Below are positions 6,717 to 16,100 of a DNA stretch of 43,530 nucleotides, in pieces. This stretch comes from Chloroflexota bacterium. Its GTDB lineage: Bacteria > Chloroflexota > Limnocylindria > Limnocylindrales > CSP1-4. The stretch spans positions 1 through 43,530 of the forward strand of contig JAICUI010000021.1 of NCBI GenBank assembly GCA_025935925.1, given 5' to 3'. How positions within the stretch are numbered: position 1 is the stretch's first letter; each line of letters opens with the position of its first letter. The translations under genes were made by a program, and so were the position numbers. The notes under the pieces are model-generated. The model ran no database searches and was not told the origin of the DNA. It was given only the letters and a program-made list of their open reading frames with translations.

Positions 6717-6747
6717 CAACTTCTGTTGATATAAACCGTCGTTGATG
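6715..6747. promoter_or_regulatory. ArsR/SmtB-type operator with three half-sites
   Basis: ATCAAC at 6715-6720 and GTTGAT at 6725-6730 form a perfect inverted repeat with a 4-base centre. A third half-site GTTGATG at 6741-6747 pairs with CATCAAC at 6714-6720. The ATCAA-N6-TTGAT form is the classic ArsR/SmtB operator core. It overlaps the -10 and start region, so binding by the product of the next gene would give autorepression of the whole operon. Confidence 0.65.
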
Positions 6748-6785
6748 CGACGGCCCGTCCCCTGAACCGGCGGTCCCACCTCCCC

Positions 6786-7148
6786 GTGTCCCCCTCCCCG
6801 GCACGCATCCGCGGCACCATCGCGTCGGTCGTCGACGTCCCCGACGAGCTGCGCGAGCTTCGGACGTTCCACAAGGTCCTGGCCGACGCGAACCGCCTGC
6901 GCATCGTTCGTCGGCTGTCCGACGGCCCCGCGACGGTCACGGAGCTGATCGAGCACGTCGGGCTGAGCCAGCCGCTCGTGTCCTGGCACCTCAGCAAGCT
7001 GCGCGAGATCGGGCTCGTGACGGCGAAGCGCCAGGGCCGCGAGACGCTCCACACCATCGTCCCCGAGGCGTTCGCGGCGTACGCGGCTCGCCAGGAGCGC
7101 GCGCTCGGCCTCGACCCGGCGACGCGCGCGGGCCAGGTCGCGTCGTGA
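6786..7148 (+). CDS. ArsR-family winged-helix regulator without cysteines
   Basis: 120 residues from GTG 6786. The ArsR fold is clear: FHKVLADANRLRIVRRLSDGPATVTELIEHVG, recognition helix SQPLVSWHLSKLREIG, and wing LVTAKRQGRETLHTI. There is no Cys, so it cannot sense metal through thiolates like the neighbouring arsR; it may use another ligand site or none. It heads the inositol-phospholipid operon: its TGA overlaps the GTG of the next gene (GTGA at 7145-7148). The operator-like dyad at its own promoter suggests it controls the entire set. Confidence 0.85.
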   Translation: MSPSPARIRGTIASVVDVPDELRELRTFHKVLADANRLRIVRRLSDGPATVTELIEHVGLSQPLVSWHLSKLREIGLVTAKRQGRETLHTIVPEAFAAYAARQERALGLDPATRAGQVAS

Positions 7149-7783
7149 GCGGCTCGTTCGTCAGCCCCGAGCTCCGCAGCCGCGTCCGCGGCCTGGCGGA
7201 ACCCGTCGGCCGTGGCCTCGCCCGCCTCGGCCTCAGCCCCAACGCCCTGACGCTGATCGGGTTCGGGATCGCCTGTGTCGCGGCCGTCGCGGCAGGCGCC
7301 CAGGCCTGGCTCGTCGCCGGGCTGCTCGTCATCTTCGGCGGGATCTTCGACATGTTCGACGGCCTCGTCGCGCGCGCGACCGGCAAGGTCAGCAAGGCCG
7401 GCGCGTTCATGGACTCGACGTTCGACCGCTGGGGCGAGGCGGTGGTCTACGTCGGGATCGTCGTGGGCGCGATCAACGCGGGCTTCGACCTCGTGGCCGT
7501 GCTCGCCGCGGCCGCGATGGCCGCGGCGTTCATGGTCAGCTACACCCGCGCCCGCGCCGAGAGCCTCGGCTTCGCGCCCGGGAAGGGCATGGCCAACGTC
7601 GGCTTCGCGCCCCGCGAGGTCCGCCTCGTCGGCCTGACCGCCGGGCTGCTCATCGCCGGCACCGCCGGCACCCAGACGCCCCAGGTGCTCGAGGCGACCC
7701 TCGCCCTCCTGGCGCTCCTCGCCACGATCACCACCGTCCAGCGAATTGTCGTCACCCTCAACCAGGCGTCCCGCGAGGGATAG
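7145..7783 (+). CDS. pgsA: CDP-alcohol phosphatidyltransferase, probable phosphatidylinositol-phosphate synthase
   Basis: 212 residues with several membrane helices. The complete family signature D-x2-D-G-x2-A-R-x8-G-x3-D-x3-D is visible from residue 69 to 94 ([12 protein letters not shown]...[10 protein letters not shown]), including the four metal-binding Asp residues. Such enzymes join CDP-diacylglycerol to an alcohol phosphate at the inner membrane. The inositol-1-phosphate synthase immediately downstream and the PimA-like gene further on argue for inositol phosphate as acceptor (phosphatidylinositol-phosphate synthase) rather than glycerol phosphate. GTG start with 4-base overlap to the regulator gene. 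Confidence 0.85.
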   Translation: MSGSFVSPELRSRVRGLAEPVGRGLARLGLSPNALTLIGFGIACVAAVAAGAQAWLVAGLLVIFGGIFDMFDGLVARATGKVSKAGAFMDSTFDRWGEAVVYVGIVVGAINAGFDLVAVLAAAAMAAAFMVSYTRARAESLGFAPGKGMANVGFAPREVRLVGLTAGLLIAGTAGTQTPQVLEATLALLALLATITTVQRIVVTLNQASREG

Positions 7784-7808
7784 CCGCCAGCACCAGGAGC
7801 TCGTGCCC

Positions 7809-8987
7809 GTGTCCAAGGATCCCAACCGCAAGAAGATCCGCGTCGCGATCGTCGGCGTCGGCAACTGCGCCAGCAGCCTCGTCCAGGGCCGCTACTACTA
7901 CGAGAACGCCAAGCCCACCGACTTCGTGCCGGGCCTGATGCACGTCCAGCTCGGCGACTACCACATCAGCGACGTGGAGTTCGTCGCGGCGTTCGACGTC
8001 GACAAGGAGAAGGTCGGCAAGGACCTGTCCGAGGCGATCTTCTCGGGCCAGAACAACACCTACAAGTTCATGGACGTGCCGCACCTCGGCGTGACCGTGG
8101 ACCGCGGGATGACCCACGACGGCCTCGGCAAGTACCTCAGCGAGATCATCGAGAAGGCGCCGGGCCCCACGGCCGACGTCGTCGGGATCCTCAAGGAGCG
8201 CGAGGTCGACGTCATGGTCTCCTACCTCCCGGTCGGGAGCGAGGAGGCGACGAAGTGGTACGTCGAGCAGGCGCTCAAGGCGGGCGTCGGGTTCGTGAAC
8301 GCCATTCCGGTGTTCATCGGCCGTGAGCCGTACTGGCAGCGCCGCTTCGCCGAGGAGGGGCTGCCGGTCATCGGCGACGACATCAAGAGCCAGGTCGGCG
8401 CCACGATCACCCACCGCGTCCTGACCCGCCTGTTCATGGACCGCGGCGTGCGCATCGACCGGACCTACCAGCTGAACTTCGGCGGCAACACCGACTTCCT
8501 GAACATGCTCGAGCGCGAGCGCCTCGAGTCCAAGAAGATCTCGAAGACCAACGCCGTGACCTCGATGCTCGACTACGAGATCCCGGCCGAGGACATCCAC
8601 GTCGGCCCTTCGGACTACGTGCCGTGGCTCAAGGACCGCAAGTGGTGCCACATCCGGATCGAGGGCACGACGTTCGGCGACGTCCCGCTCAACGCCGAGC
8701 TCAAGCTCGAGGTCTGGGACAGCCCCAACAGCGCCGGCGTCATCATCGACGCGGTCCGCTGCCTCAAGATCGGGCTCGACCGCGGCCTCAAGGGCACGCT
8801 CGTCGCGCCGTCCTCGTACTTCATGAAGAGCCCGCCGATCCAGATCCACGACGACGTGGCTCGCGAGCGGGTCGAGGCCTTCATCCGCGGCGAGGACAAC
8901 GAGACCCTGGTCGGCACCGAGGAGTCGCGCAAGGACTCCAAGGCGCTGGCCTCGCAGGCCGGGACCCAGGCCGCCGCCAAGGCGTGA
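7809..8987 (+). CDS. ino1: myo-Inositol-1-phosphate synthase
   Basis: 392 residues. I chose GTG 7809 because AGGAG at 7795-7799 is 9 bases upstream; GTG 7803 would be too close. The Rossmann start is [20 protein letters not shown]. Typical prokaryotic Ino1 blocks follow: [106 protein letters not shown]. It isomerises glucose 6-phosphate to 1L-myo-inositol 1-phosphate with NAD+, the acceptor for the upstream transferase. Its stop overlaps the next start (GTGA). Confidence 0.95.
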   Translation: MSKDPNRKKIRVAIVGVGNCASSLVQGRYYYENAKPTDFVPGLMHVQLGDYHISDVEFVAAFDVDKEKVGKDLSEAIFSGQNNTYKFMDVPHLGVTVDRGMTHDGLGKYLSEIIEKAPGPTADVVGILKEREVDVMVSYLPVGSEEATKWYVEQALKAGVGFVNAIPVFIGREPYWQRRFAEEGLPVIGDDIKSQVGATITHRVLTRLFMDRGVRIDRTYQLNFGGNTDFLNMLERERLESKKISKTNAVTSMLDYEIPAEDIHVGPSDYVPWLKDRKWCHIRIEGTTFGDVPLNAELKLEVWDSPNSAGVIIDAVRCLKIGLDRGLKGTLVAPSSYFMKSPPIQIHDDVARERVEAFIRGEDNETLVGTEESRKDSKALASQAGTQAAAKA

Positions 8988-10093
8988 CCGACCGGCCCCG
9001 GAAGCTCGAGGCGCCGCACCGGCGCCTCGAGTCGAACCCGCCTCGCGTCGTCGAGAAGGCGGCGATCGTCGGCTACCGGTCGGCGGCCGCCGCCCTCGCG
9101 TTCCTGCCACCCGCGCTGTCGCGGACGGCCATCGCGTCGGCGTCCCAGCTGTCCTACCTGGCATGGCCGGCCAAGCGCGGGGCCGTCGACGCGAACTTCG
9201 GCCACGTGCTCGGCCTGCCGCCCTCGGATCCCCGCGTCCGGCGCCTCGCGCTGCGGGCGTATCGCGAGTACGCCCGGTACATGGTCGAGCTCATGCGCCT
9301 GCCGTCGCGCAAGCCCGAGGAGCTGGTCGGCCTCACCGAGGGCGACGGGGTCGAGCGGGTCGCCACCGCCTGGCGCGAGTCGGGGCGCGCGATGATCGTC
9401 GTCGCCGGGCACGTGGGCAACAACGAGGCCGTCGCGGCCGCGATCGCGGGCCACGGCTATCCGGCGAACGTCATCGCCGACGATTCCTCGTTTCCGGAGC
9501 TGTTCGAGCTGCTCAAGCGGCAGCGCGAGTCGTGGGGCGTGAAGATCATCCCGTGGCGCAACCTGCGCGATTTGTTCGGCGTGCTGCGACGGCGCGAGAT
9601 CCTCGCGCTGCTGGTCGACTGGGGATACCGCGACGACGGGATCCCGGTGAAGCTGTTCGACGCATGGACGACGTTGCCCGCGGGACCCGCGACGCTGGCC
9701 GCGAAGACCGGCGCGGTGATCGCGCCGCTGGCCATCCGCCGGACGCCCGAGCACCGGTTCCGGCTCGAGGCCGGAGAGAGCTTCACGGTCGCGTCCTCGT
9801 CGCCGGCGGACCTTCAGCGCGCCACCCAGCGCATCGCCGACGCGCTGCAGGCGACGATCGCCGCCGCCCCGGCGCAGTGGTACAGCTTCAAGCCGATCTG
9901 GCCCGATGACCCCGAGGCCCAGCGCGAGCTCGAGCGGCGTGCGCAGGCGATGCTCGCGTCCGAGGCCGCGGCCCCCGATCCCGATGCGGCGCCGCCGGAC
10001 GGCCACGGCGCGGGCGACCGCACATCGGAACCGGCGGACCCCGTCTCGGAACCGGCGGACCCCGTCTCGGAACGGGCCGGCTCGCCGTCGTGA
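8984..10093 (+). CDS. Lysophospholipid-type acyltransferase (LpxL/PatA-like), first copy
   Basis: 369 residues from GTG 8984, overlapping the ino1 stop. The acyltransferase H-x4-D/E motif is [11 protein letters not shown] (His at about 141). Other blocks fit the family: [67 protein letters not shown] and [12 protein letters not shown]. In actinobacterial PIM clusters PatA, of this fold, acylates the first mannose of phosphatidylinositol mannoside, and its place between ino1 and a PimA-like gene suggests the same role. The last 50 residues are a disordered Asp/Pro/Ser-rich tail with a short tandem repeat (SEPADPV twice). Confidence 0.85.
   Translation: MTDRPRKLEAPHRRLESNPPRVVEKAAIVGYRSAAAALAFLPPALSRTAIASASQLSYLAWPAKRGAVDANFGHVLGLPPSDPRVRRLALRAYREYARYMVELMRLPSRKPEELVGLTEGDGVERVATAWRESGRAMIVVAGHVGNNEAVAAAIAGHGYPANVIADDSSFPELFELLKRQRESWGVKIIPWRNLRDLFGVLRRREILALLVDWGYRDDGIPVKLFDAWTTLPAGPATLAAKTGAVIAPLAIRRTPEHRFRLEAGESFTVASSSPADLQRATQRIADALQATIAAAPAQWYSFKPIWPDDPEAQRELERRAQAMLASEAAAPDPDAAPPDGHGAGDRTSEPADPVSEPADPVSERAGSPS
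10025..10066 (+). repeat. Two-copy 21-bp tandem repeat in the acyltransferase tail
   Basis: Two identical 21-bp units (10025-10045 and 10046-10066) followed by the start of a third. They encode SEPADPV twice, then SERAG. The repeat is in frame and lies in the disordered C-terminal tail, so copy number could vary without harming the enzyme. Confidence 0.8.
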
Positions 10094-11034
10094 CCGTGCG
10101 CGGCCGGCTCCTCGTCGCCGCGACCCGCGTCATCGCGATCCTCCCGGAACGCCCGTTGGACGCCGCGGCCGACAGCCTCGGCGAGCTGTGGTACCGGCTG
10201 GCGCCCGCGCGCGCCGCGCAGGCGCGCGCGAACCTGCGCCGCGTCTGCGAGGGGCTCGCGGCGACGGGGCGCGGGAGTGCCCGGACCCGGCGCGCCGCCA
10301 CCGATGACCGCGAGCTCGAGCGCCTGGTCCGCGCCTGCTTCCGGCACACGGTCCGCTACTACGTCGAGGTCGCGCGCGCGAGCCGCTACACGATCGAGGA
10401 CGCCCTCGGCCGCATGACCCTCGAGACGCCGGACGCCGTGCGCGACGCGTTCCAATCGGGACGCCAGGTGATCATCGCGGGAATGCACTACGGCGCCATC
10501 GAGCTGCCCGTCGTCTTCATCTCGGCGTCCGTCGGCCATCGGGTGATGGCGCCGATGGAGACGCTGCCCGATCCCGCCGTCTCGCGGTGGTTCGAGGAGA
10601 CCCGGAGCCGCGTCGGCGTCAAGATCGTGCCGATCCGGAACGCCCGGCGCGCCATGCTGGACGCGCTGAGGAACGGCGAGTCGGTCGGCATGGTCAACGA
10701 CCGCGACCTCGTCGGCGGCGGGCTGCTCGTCCCGTTCTTCGGGCATCCGGCGCCGATCCCGCCCGGTTGCGCGCTGCTGTCGCTCGAGACCGGCGTCCCG
10801 ATCTACGCCGCGGCCTGCCGGCGCGTGAAGGGTGGCCGGTATGTGGGCCACGTGGTCGAGGTCCGCCCGGCGGGTGACGGGTCCAGGCGGCAGCGGCTCA
10901 CGGAGCTCACGGCGAACATCGCGGCGGCCTACGAGGAGCTCCTCGCGGACGCGCCCGAGCAGTGGTGGGGCGCGGCGCACCCGATCTGGCCGGACCTCGC
11001 CGCGACGCCGGCATCCACCGAGGTTGCGGCATGA
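10090..11034 (+). CDS. Lysophospholipid-type acyltransferase (LpxL/PatA-like), second copy
   Basis: 314 residues from GTG 10090, overlapping the first copy's stop (GTGA). The H-x4-E motif is GMHYGAIELP (His at about 136). Family blocks include MAPMETLPDPAVSRWFEETRSRVGVKIVPI, MVNDRDLVGGGLLVPFFGHPAPIPPGCALL and EQWWGAAHPIWPD. It differs clearly from the first copy, so the pair is not a recent duplication. The two enzymes may add acyl chains to different positions of the glycolipid, for example mannose and inositol. Confidence 0.85.
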   Translation: MTVRGRLLVAATRVIAILPERPLDAAADSLGELWYRLAPARAAQARANLRRVCEGLAATGRGSARTRRAATDDRELERLVRACFRHTVRYYVEVARASRYTIEDALGRMTLETPDAVRDAFQSGRQVIIAGMHYGAIELPVVFISASVGHRVMAPMETLPDPAVSRWFEETRSRVGVKIVPIRNARRAMLDALRNGESVGMVNDRDLVGGGLLVPFFGHPAPIPPGCALLSLETGVPIYAAACRRVKGGRYVGHVVEVRPAGDGSRRQRLTELTANIAAAYEELLADAPEQWWGAAHPIWPDLAATPASTEVAA

Positions 11035-11876
11035 CGGCTGCCGGCGGACCGGACGGCGGGGCCGGCGCGCAGCGCGAGGGCTGCGCGGACCTGCACATCC
11101 ACACGATGGCCTCCGACGGGACGTCGTCGATCGCGGACATCCTCGCCTTCGTGGCGGCCGCCGACCGCCTCGACGTGATCGCGATCACGGACCACGAGCG
11201 CATCGACGCCGCGCTCGCCGCCCGGCGGATGGCGTCCGACGACGGGCTCCGCGTCCAGGTGGTCGTCGGGGAGGAGATCACGACCCGGGGCGGTCACCTG
11301 CTCGGCCTGTTCCTCGAGCGGCCCGTGCCGGCGCTCAAGAGCCTCCGCTGGTCGATCGAGGCCGTCCACGACCAGGGCGGGCTCGCCATCCCGGCGCATC
11401 CGCTCGTCCCGTATCCCCTGTGCGCGCAGGGCATCGTCCTCCGCCGGCTCCTGGCGAGCGACGATCCCGCGGTGCGCCCGGACACGATCGAGACGTTCAA
11501 CCCCACGGCGTTCGGCCGCTACCGTCATCGGACCGTGGTCCGCTTCGCCGAGGAGCACCGGCTCGCGCAGGTGGGCAACAGCGACGCGCACGCCGCGGAG
11601 GCCGTCGGCACCGGCTGGACGTCCTTCCCGGGCCGGACGCCCGAGGACCTGCGGCGTGCCGTCGCCGCGGGCGAGACGCGGCACCACGGCGCGTTCCACG
11701 GCTCGACCGGGCAGCTCGGCGTCTTCGGACGGCAGCTGCGCAAGTACTCGCGCGACATCCGCGCCGACGTCGCGGGGCGGGTCCGGCGGGACGGCACGGG
11801 CCGCGATCTCGGCTATCCCGGGGGCACCGAGCGTCCGCCGCGGTACGATCCGGCCGGGAGGAACGGCGCAGGATGA
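11031..11876 (+). CDS. PHP-domain phosphoesterase
   Basis: 281 residues from ATG 11031, overlapping the preceding stop (ATGA). All metal-binding motifs of a PHP phosphoesterase are present: DLHIHTMASDG near residue 20, AITDHERIDAA, a Glu in VVGEEITT, AIPAHPLVPYP and VGNSDAHAAEAVG. It would hydrolyse a phosphate ester with bound metals. The substrate is unknown, but its place in the operon suggests inositol phosphate or phosphatidylinositol phosphate dephosphorylation, a step otherwise unassigned here. The C-terminal 60 residues are basic and not conserved-looking. Confidence 0.85.
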   Translation: MTAAGGPDGGAGAQREGCADLHIHTMASDGTSSIADILAFVAAADRLDVIAITDHERIDAALAARRMASDDGLRVQVVVGEEITTRGGHLLGLFLERPVPALKSLRWSIEAVHDQGGLAIPAHPLVPYPLCAQGIVLRRLLASDDPAVRPDTIETFNPTAFGRYRHRTVVRFAEEHRLAQVGNSDAHAAEAVGTGWTSFPGRTPEDLRRAVAAGETRHHGAFHGSTGQLGVFGRQLRKYSRDIRADVAGRVRRDGTGRDLGYPGGTERPPRYDPAGRNGAG

Positions 11877-13129
11877 AGATCGGCCTCGTCTCGCCGTACG
11901 TCTACCCGCTGCCGGGCGGCGTGACCCAGCACGTCCGCTACCTGTACGAGAACCTCCGGCTCCGCGGCCACGACGTCCGGATCCTGACCTCGAGCCACGG
12001 GCTGCAGAAGGCGTCCGAGGGCGACATCATCCGGCTGGGAAAGGGCTTCTCGATGCCCGCGAACGGCTCGGTCGGCACCGTGACCCTGTCGCCTCGGTAC
12101 GTGTCGCAGGCCCAGGACGTCCTGGACCGCGAGCGGTTCGACGTCCTCCACTTCCACGAGCCGTTCGTGCCCTTCCTGTCGCTGGTGCTGCTGCGCGAGA
12201 GCCAGAGCGTGAACATCGGCACGTTCCACGCGTACGGCGGCTGGTCGCCCGCCTACGAGTTCGGGCGCTGGGCGATGGGCAGCTACGCCGAGCGCCTGCA
12301 CGGCCGGATCGCGGTGTCGGCCGCCGCCCGCCACTTCATCGACCGCTACTTCCCGGGCGACTACAAGGTCATTCCCAATGGCGTCGACGTCGACCGCTTC
12401 CGGCGGGCGGTCCCGGTCGCGCGCTGGCAGGACGGCACCGCGAACATCCTGTTCGTCGGCCGGTTCGAGCCACGCAAGGGCGTCCTCGACCTGCTCAAGG
12501 CGTACCGGACGCTGCGGCGGACGGGCACCGACTGCCGCCTGCTGCTCGTCGGCGGCGGCCCGCAGGAGCGCGAGGCGCGGCGCTACGTCGCGACCCGCCG
12601 GCTGAGTGGCGTCGAGTTCCTCGGCCGCGTCTCCGACGACGAGAAGTGCCAGCTGTTCCGGACCGCCGACGTCTTCGTGTCGCCCGCGACCGGGCGCGAG
12701 TCGTTCGGCATCGTCCTGCTCGAGGCGATGGCCGCCGGCGCGCCGATCGTCGCCTCGGACATCCACGGGTACAAGGGCGTCGTCCGGCGCGGCCGGGAGG
12801 CGCTCCTCGTGCCGCCGCGCGAGCCCCAGGAGCTGGCGACGGCGATCGGGCGGCTCGTGACCGACCGCGAGCTCGCGGCGCAGATGTCCGCCGCGGGCCG
12901 GCGGCGCGCCGAGGAGTTCAGCTGGCCGCGCGTGACGGCGAAGGTCGACGACTACTACGGGTTCGTGATCCGGCGCCTCGCCGCAGCCGGCTCGCTGCCG
13001 CCCCACTTCACGGCGCCCGTGCCCTCGTCACCCCGCGGTGGAGCGTCCGCGGCGATCGACACGCTGGACGCCGCCGCCCGGAACGCGGTGAGGGTCGGCG
13101 CCGGGTCGGAGGCCGAGGCCCGCTCCTGA
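11873..13129 (+). CDS. pimA: GT4 glycosyltransferase, PimA-like phosphatidylinositol mannosyltransferase
   Basis: 418 residues from ATG 11873, overlapping the PHP stop (ATGA). GT-B fold marks: Gly-rich loop PYVYPLPGGVTQHVRYLYENL, DVLHFHEPFVPFLSLVLL, donor-side IPNGVDVDRF, GRFEPRKGVLDLLKAYR near 195 and the E-x7-E motif ESFGIVLLE near 280. The HFHEPFVPFLSL segment is close to the PimA family. PimA transfers mannose from GDP-mannose to phosphatidylinositol on the cytosolic face, the first step of PIM synthesis. It is the last gene of the operon; the next gene is convergent, 10 bases away. Confidence 0.88.
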   Translation: MKIGLVSPYVYPLPGGVTQHVRYLYENLRLRGHDVRILTSSHGLQKASEGDIIRLGKGFSMPANGSVGTVTLSPRYVSQAQDVLDRERFDVLHFHEPFVPFLSLVLLRESQSVNIGTFHAYGGWSPAYEFGRWAMGSYAERLHGRIAVSAAARHFIDRYFPGDYKVIPNGVDVDRFRRAVPVARWQDGTANILFVGRFEPRKGVLDLLKAYRTLRRTGTDCRLLLVGGGPQEREARRYVATRRLSGVEFLGRVSDDEKCQLFRTADVFVSPATGRESFGIVLLEAMAAGAPIVASDIHGYKGVVRRGREALLVPPREPQELATAIGRLVTDRELAAQMSAAGRRRAEEFSWPRVTAKVDDYYGFVIRRLAAAGSLPPHFTAPVPSSPRGGASAAIDTLDAAARNAVRVGAGSEAEARS

Positions 13130-13139
13130 CCGACCCGGA

Positions 13140-16100
13140 TCAGGCGGCGCCGCGCTCGCCGGCGGGCCCCGCGTCCGGGCCCGCCTCGTCGGGCGCCTCG
13201 CCGAGCGCCTGGCGCCACGACCACGCCGCGTAGGCCATCACGCCGCTCACCACGACCAGCGCGACGACCAGCGCCGCGAACTGCGGGCTCGCGAACACGA
13301 TCGCCGCGTTCCGGTCGACGGTGCTCACGCCGAACTGGAACGCGTAGAGGTAGGTCGGCAGCAGGCCCTGGTACGCGTTGACGACGGTCGCCGGCATCGC
13401 GAGCGCGGAGATGTTCGGATACAGGACGACGAACCACGCCGCCGTGGCCGCGACGAGGCCGAGGACGAAGCGTCGGGCGTCACGCGCCGTGAGGACCTGG
13501 ATGGCGACCAGCCCCAGCGGTACGGCGGCGATCAGGGCGATCAGCTCCGGGACGATGCCGTTGAACGTGAACAGCGGCGTCTCGTCGGGCAGCAGGCTCG
13601 CAACCGCGAGTGCCACGGCCCCGATGCCCGCGGCGGCGAGGATCGGCAGCAGGTCGCGCGTCGTGAGGGCGCGACCGCCGCTGCGCGGCGACCCGAGGCC
13701 CGACAGCAGCCACACGACGACGACGACCGTCACGATCAGGACGGCGGCCATCGCGCCCGTCGACGGCGTCACGACGAGGTTGCCCGGGTTCCCCTGGCAG
13801 GCCTGCGAGCCCGGGTTCACGGACTGGACGTTGGCGATCGCGCACATCGGGTATCGGAACAGCCAGAGGATGCACGGCCCGAGCAGCGCGACCGCGGCCG
13901 AGACCCGGGCCAGCAGCCACGTCCGCCTCGATGCGCCCGACCACACCTCGCCGACGAAATAGCCGAGCGCGAGGACCACGAACGGCAGGCTCGTGTAGTA
14001 GTGGTACTGGAAGGCGGCCCGGTCGATCCGTGCCCACGAGATCCACTGGGCGAGGAAGGCGACGAGGACCAGCGCCAGCGGAAGGCTGCGGCGCCGGAAC
14101 GCCTGGTACGCGATGAACGCCATCGCGGGGATCCCGAGCCACCAGATCACGAGGTTCCCCGAGTCGTAGATCGCCGCGGCCGTGCTGTCGGCGTAGCTGC
14201 CCTGGTAGAACCACACGGGCTTGAGGTTCATCGGCCACGCCCACCACGGCGAGCTCGCAGGGTGCGCCGCGGTCAGCGTGTTGTGGTAGCGGTACATCTC
14301 GCCCGTGAGGTCGAGCAGCGTCTGGCCGGTGTGGCCCGGCGGCCAGCCCGTCCACAGCTGGTGGTTCTCGATGAACGCCCACGGGAGGTACGAGATCACG
14401 TACACGACGAGCGGGATCGCGAGCAGGGACACGAGCATCCAGGCGGCCGGGAGCCCGAATGCCCAGCCGAGCCGCACCCAGCCGTCCGGCGCCGGGGCGG
14501 CGGGCGGCGGCTGGCCGATGCGGTCCTCGGCCGACGGCGGCGGCGACAGCGGGCCGATCCCGAGCCGCGCCCCGACCGCGAACGCGGCATACGCCGCCAG
14601 CGCCAGCAGCACGAGCGCGAGCGCCACGTGGAGCGGCGTCAGGGACACGGGCCCAAGGGTGACCGCGGCCTCGGCCTTGCCCAGCCCGATCGCGCCGAGC
14701 GCGACGACGATCCCGAGCGCCGCCGGCGCGCCGACGGCGAACCACATCTCCTCGAGCGTCCACTCGACCGGGTGGTAGACGCTCACGACGACCGCGGCGA
14801 GCGTCAGGCCGATCATGATCACCACGAACGGGAGGTTGCCGACGCCGCCGCTGTCGATCGGGACGGCGATCGCCATCCAGCCGAGCACGGCCGTGAGCCC
14901 GATCAGCCCGATCACGAGGATGATCCGGCCGAGGGCGGTCCGCGTCAGGATCAGGATCCCGAGCGCGCCGATCGCGTACGCCGCGACCCACTTCGACGCG
15001 AGCGCGAGGCCCAGGAGGACGCCGACGACGGGCATCGCGGCCCAGAACCAGCGTCGCGTCTTCCATGGTTCCAGCCACAGCCACGCGAACAGCAGGTAGG
15101 CGGCGAGGATGAAGAACCCGACGTAGACGTCGTTCATCGCGATCCGGCTCTGCACGAAGAACATCCCGTCGAGCAGCACGAACAGCGCGACGAGGACGCC
15201 GATCACGCGTCGCCGGAACAGCACCCGGGCGAGCAGGAACAGGATCCCCGCCGTCAGCGCGCCGAGGATGACGCCCGGCACCCGCCACGCGAACTGGTAG
15301 GACCCGATGTCCATCGAGGCCGCCTGGCCGCCCTGGCCGAAGGCGAGCAGCGACCCGCGACCGTCCGAGGGGAACTGCGCGGGATGGTCGAGCGCGAGGG
15401 CGACCGGCTCGAACGGCAGCTTGTGGTCGGCGAACACGGCCTTCCCGTGCGGCTCCACGACGTACACCGTCGGCGAGGCGCCGTCCTGCGTGACGCCGAG
15501 CACCTCGATGAGCTGCGACGCGTCGTCGTACACGACCGTCGTTGCGGCGCCCGGGAGCTGGAACGTCGAGGTCTGGTCGGGGCCGCCCGCGGCGTCGTCG
15601 CCGGACACCGCGACGATCGCGACCTCGGGGTCGCTCGTCGTCGGGTCGGTGGTCGTGACGTAGAGCTGGCTCCCGTCGTCGATGTTCGTCACCAGCGCGA
15701 GGCCGTGCGCCCCGTGCTCCATCGCCACCTCGGCCGATACCGCGCCATCGGTCGACAGGAAGCTGACGCCCGCGTCGTCGGCGACGGCCATCGTCGGGAC
15801 GGCCGCGAGCGCGATCCCGGGCAGCTTGCCGTCGTCGATCGCCTTCTGGAGGGCGGTGCGCGTGTCCGAGGTCAGCCGGGCATCCAGCACCACGCGGTCC
15901 GACGGATTGCTGGCGAGCTCCGCCTTCCAGGCCGCGACGGTCCCGCCGAGCTGCGCCTGGAGCTCCTTCGCCGCCTCGCCCGGGTCGTTGACCTCCGACG
16001 GCGTCGCGACGAGCGCCGTCAGGTCGTCGATCGGCTGGAGCGCGGTGGCGCCGCTCAACGTCGCGGAGCCGGTGATCTCGCCGCTGTCGAGGTCGATCAC

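Noticed and set aside
9100-11034. Two acyltransferase genes as a recent tandem duplication
   Set aside because: The proteins share only family motifs and differ in length and sequence, so the duplication is old or the genes were recruited separately.
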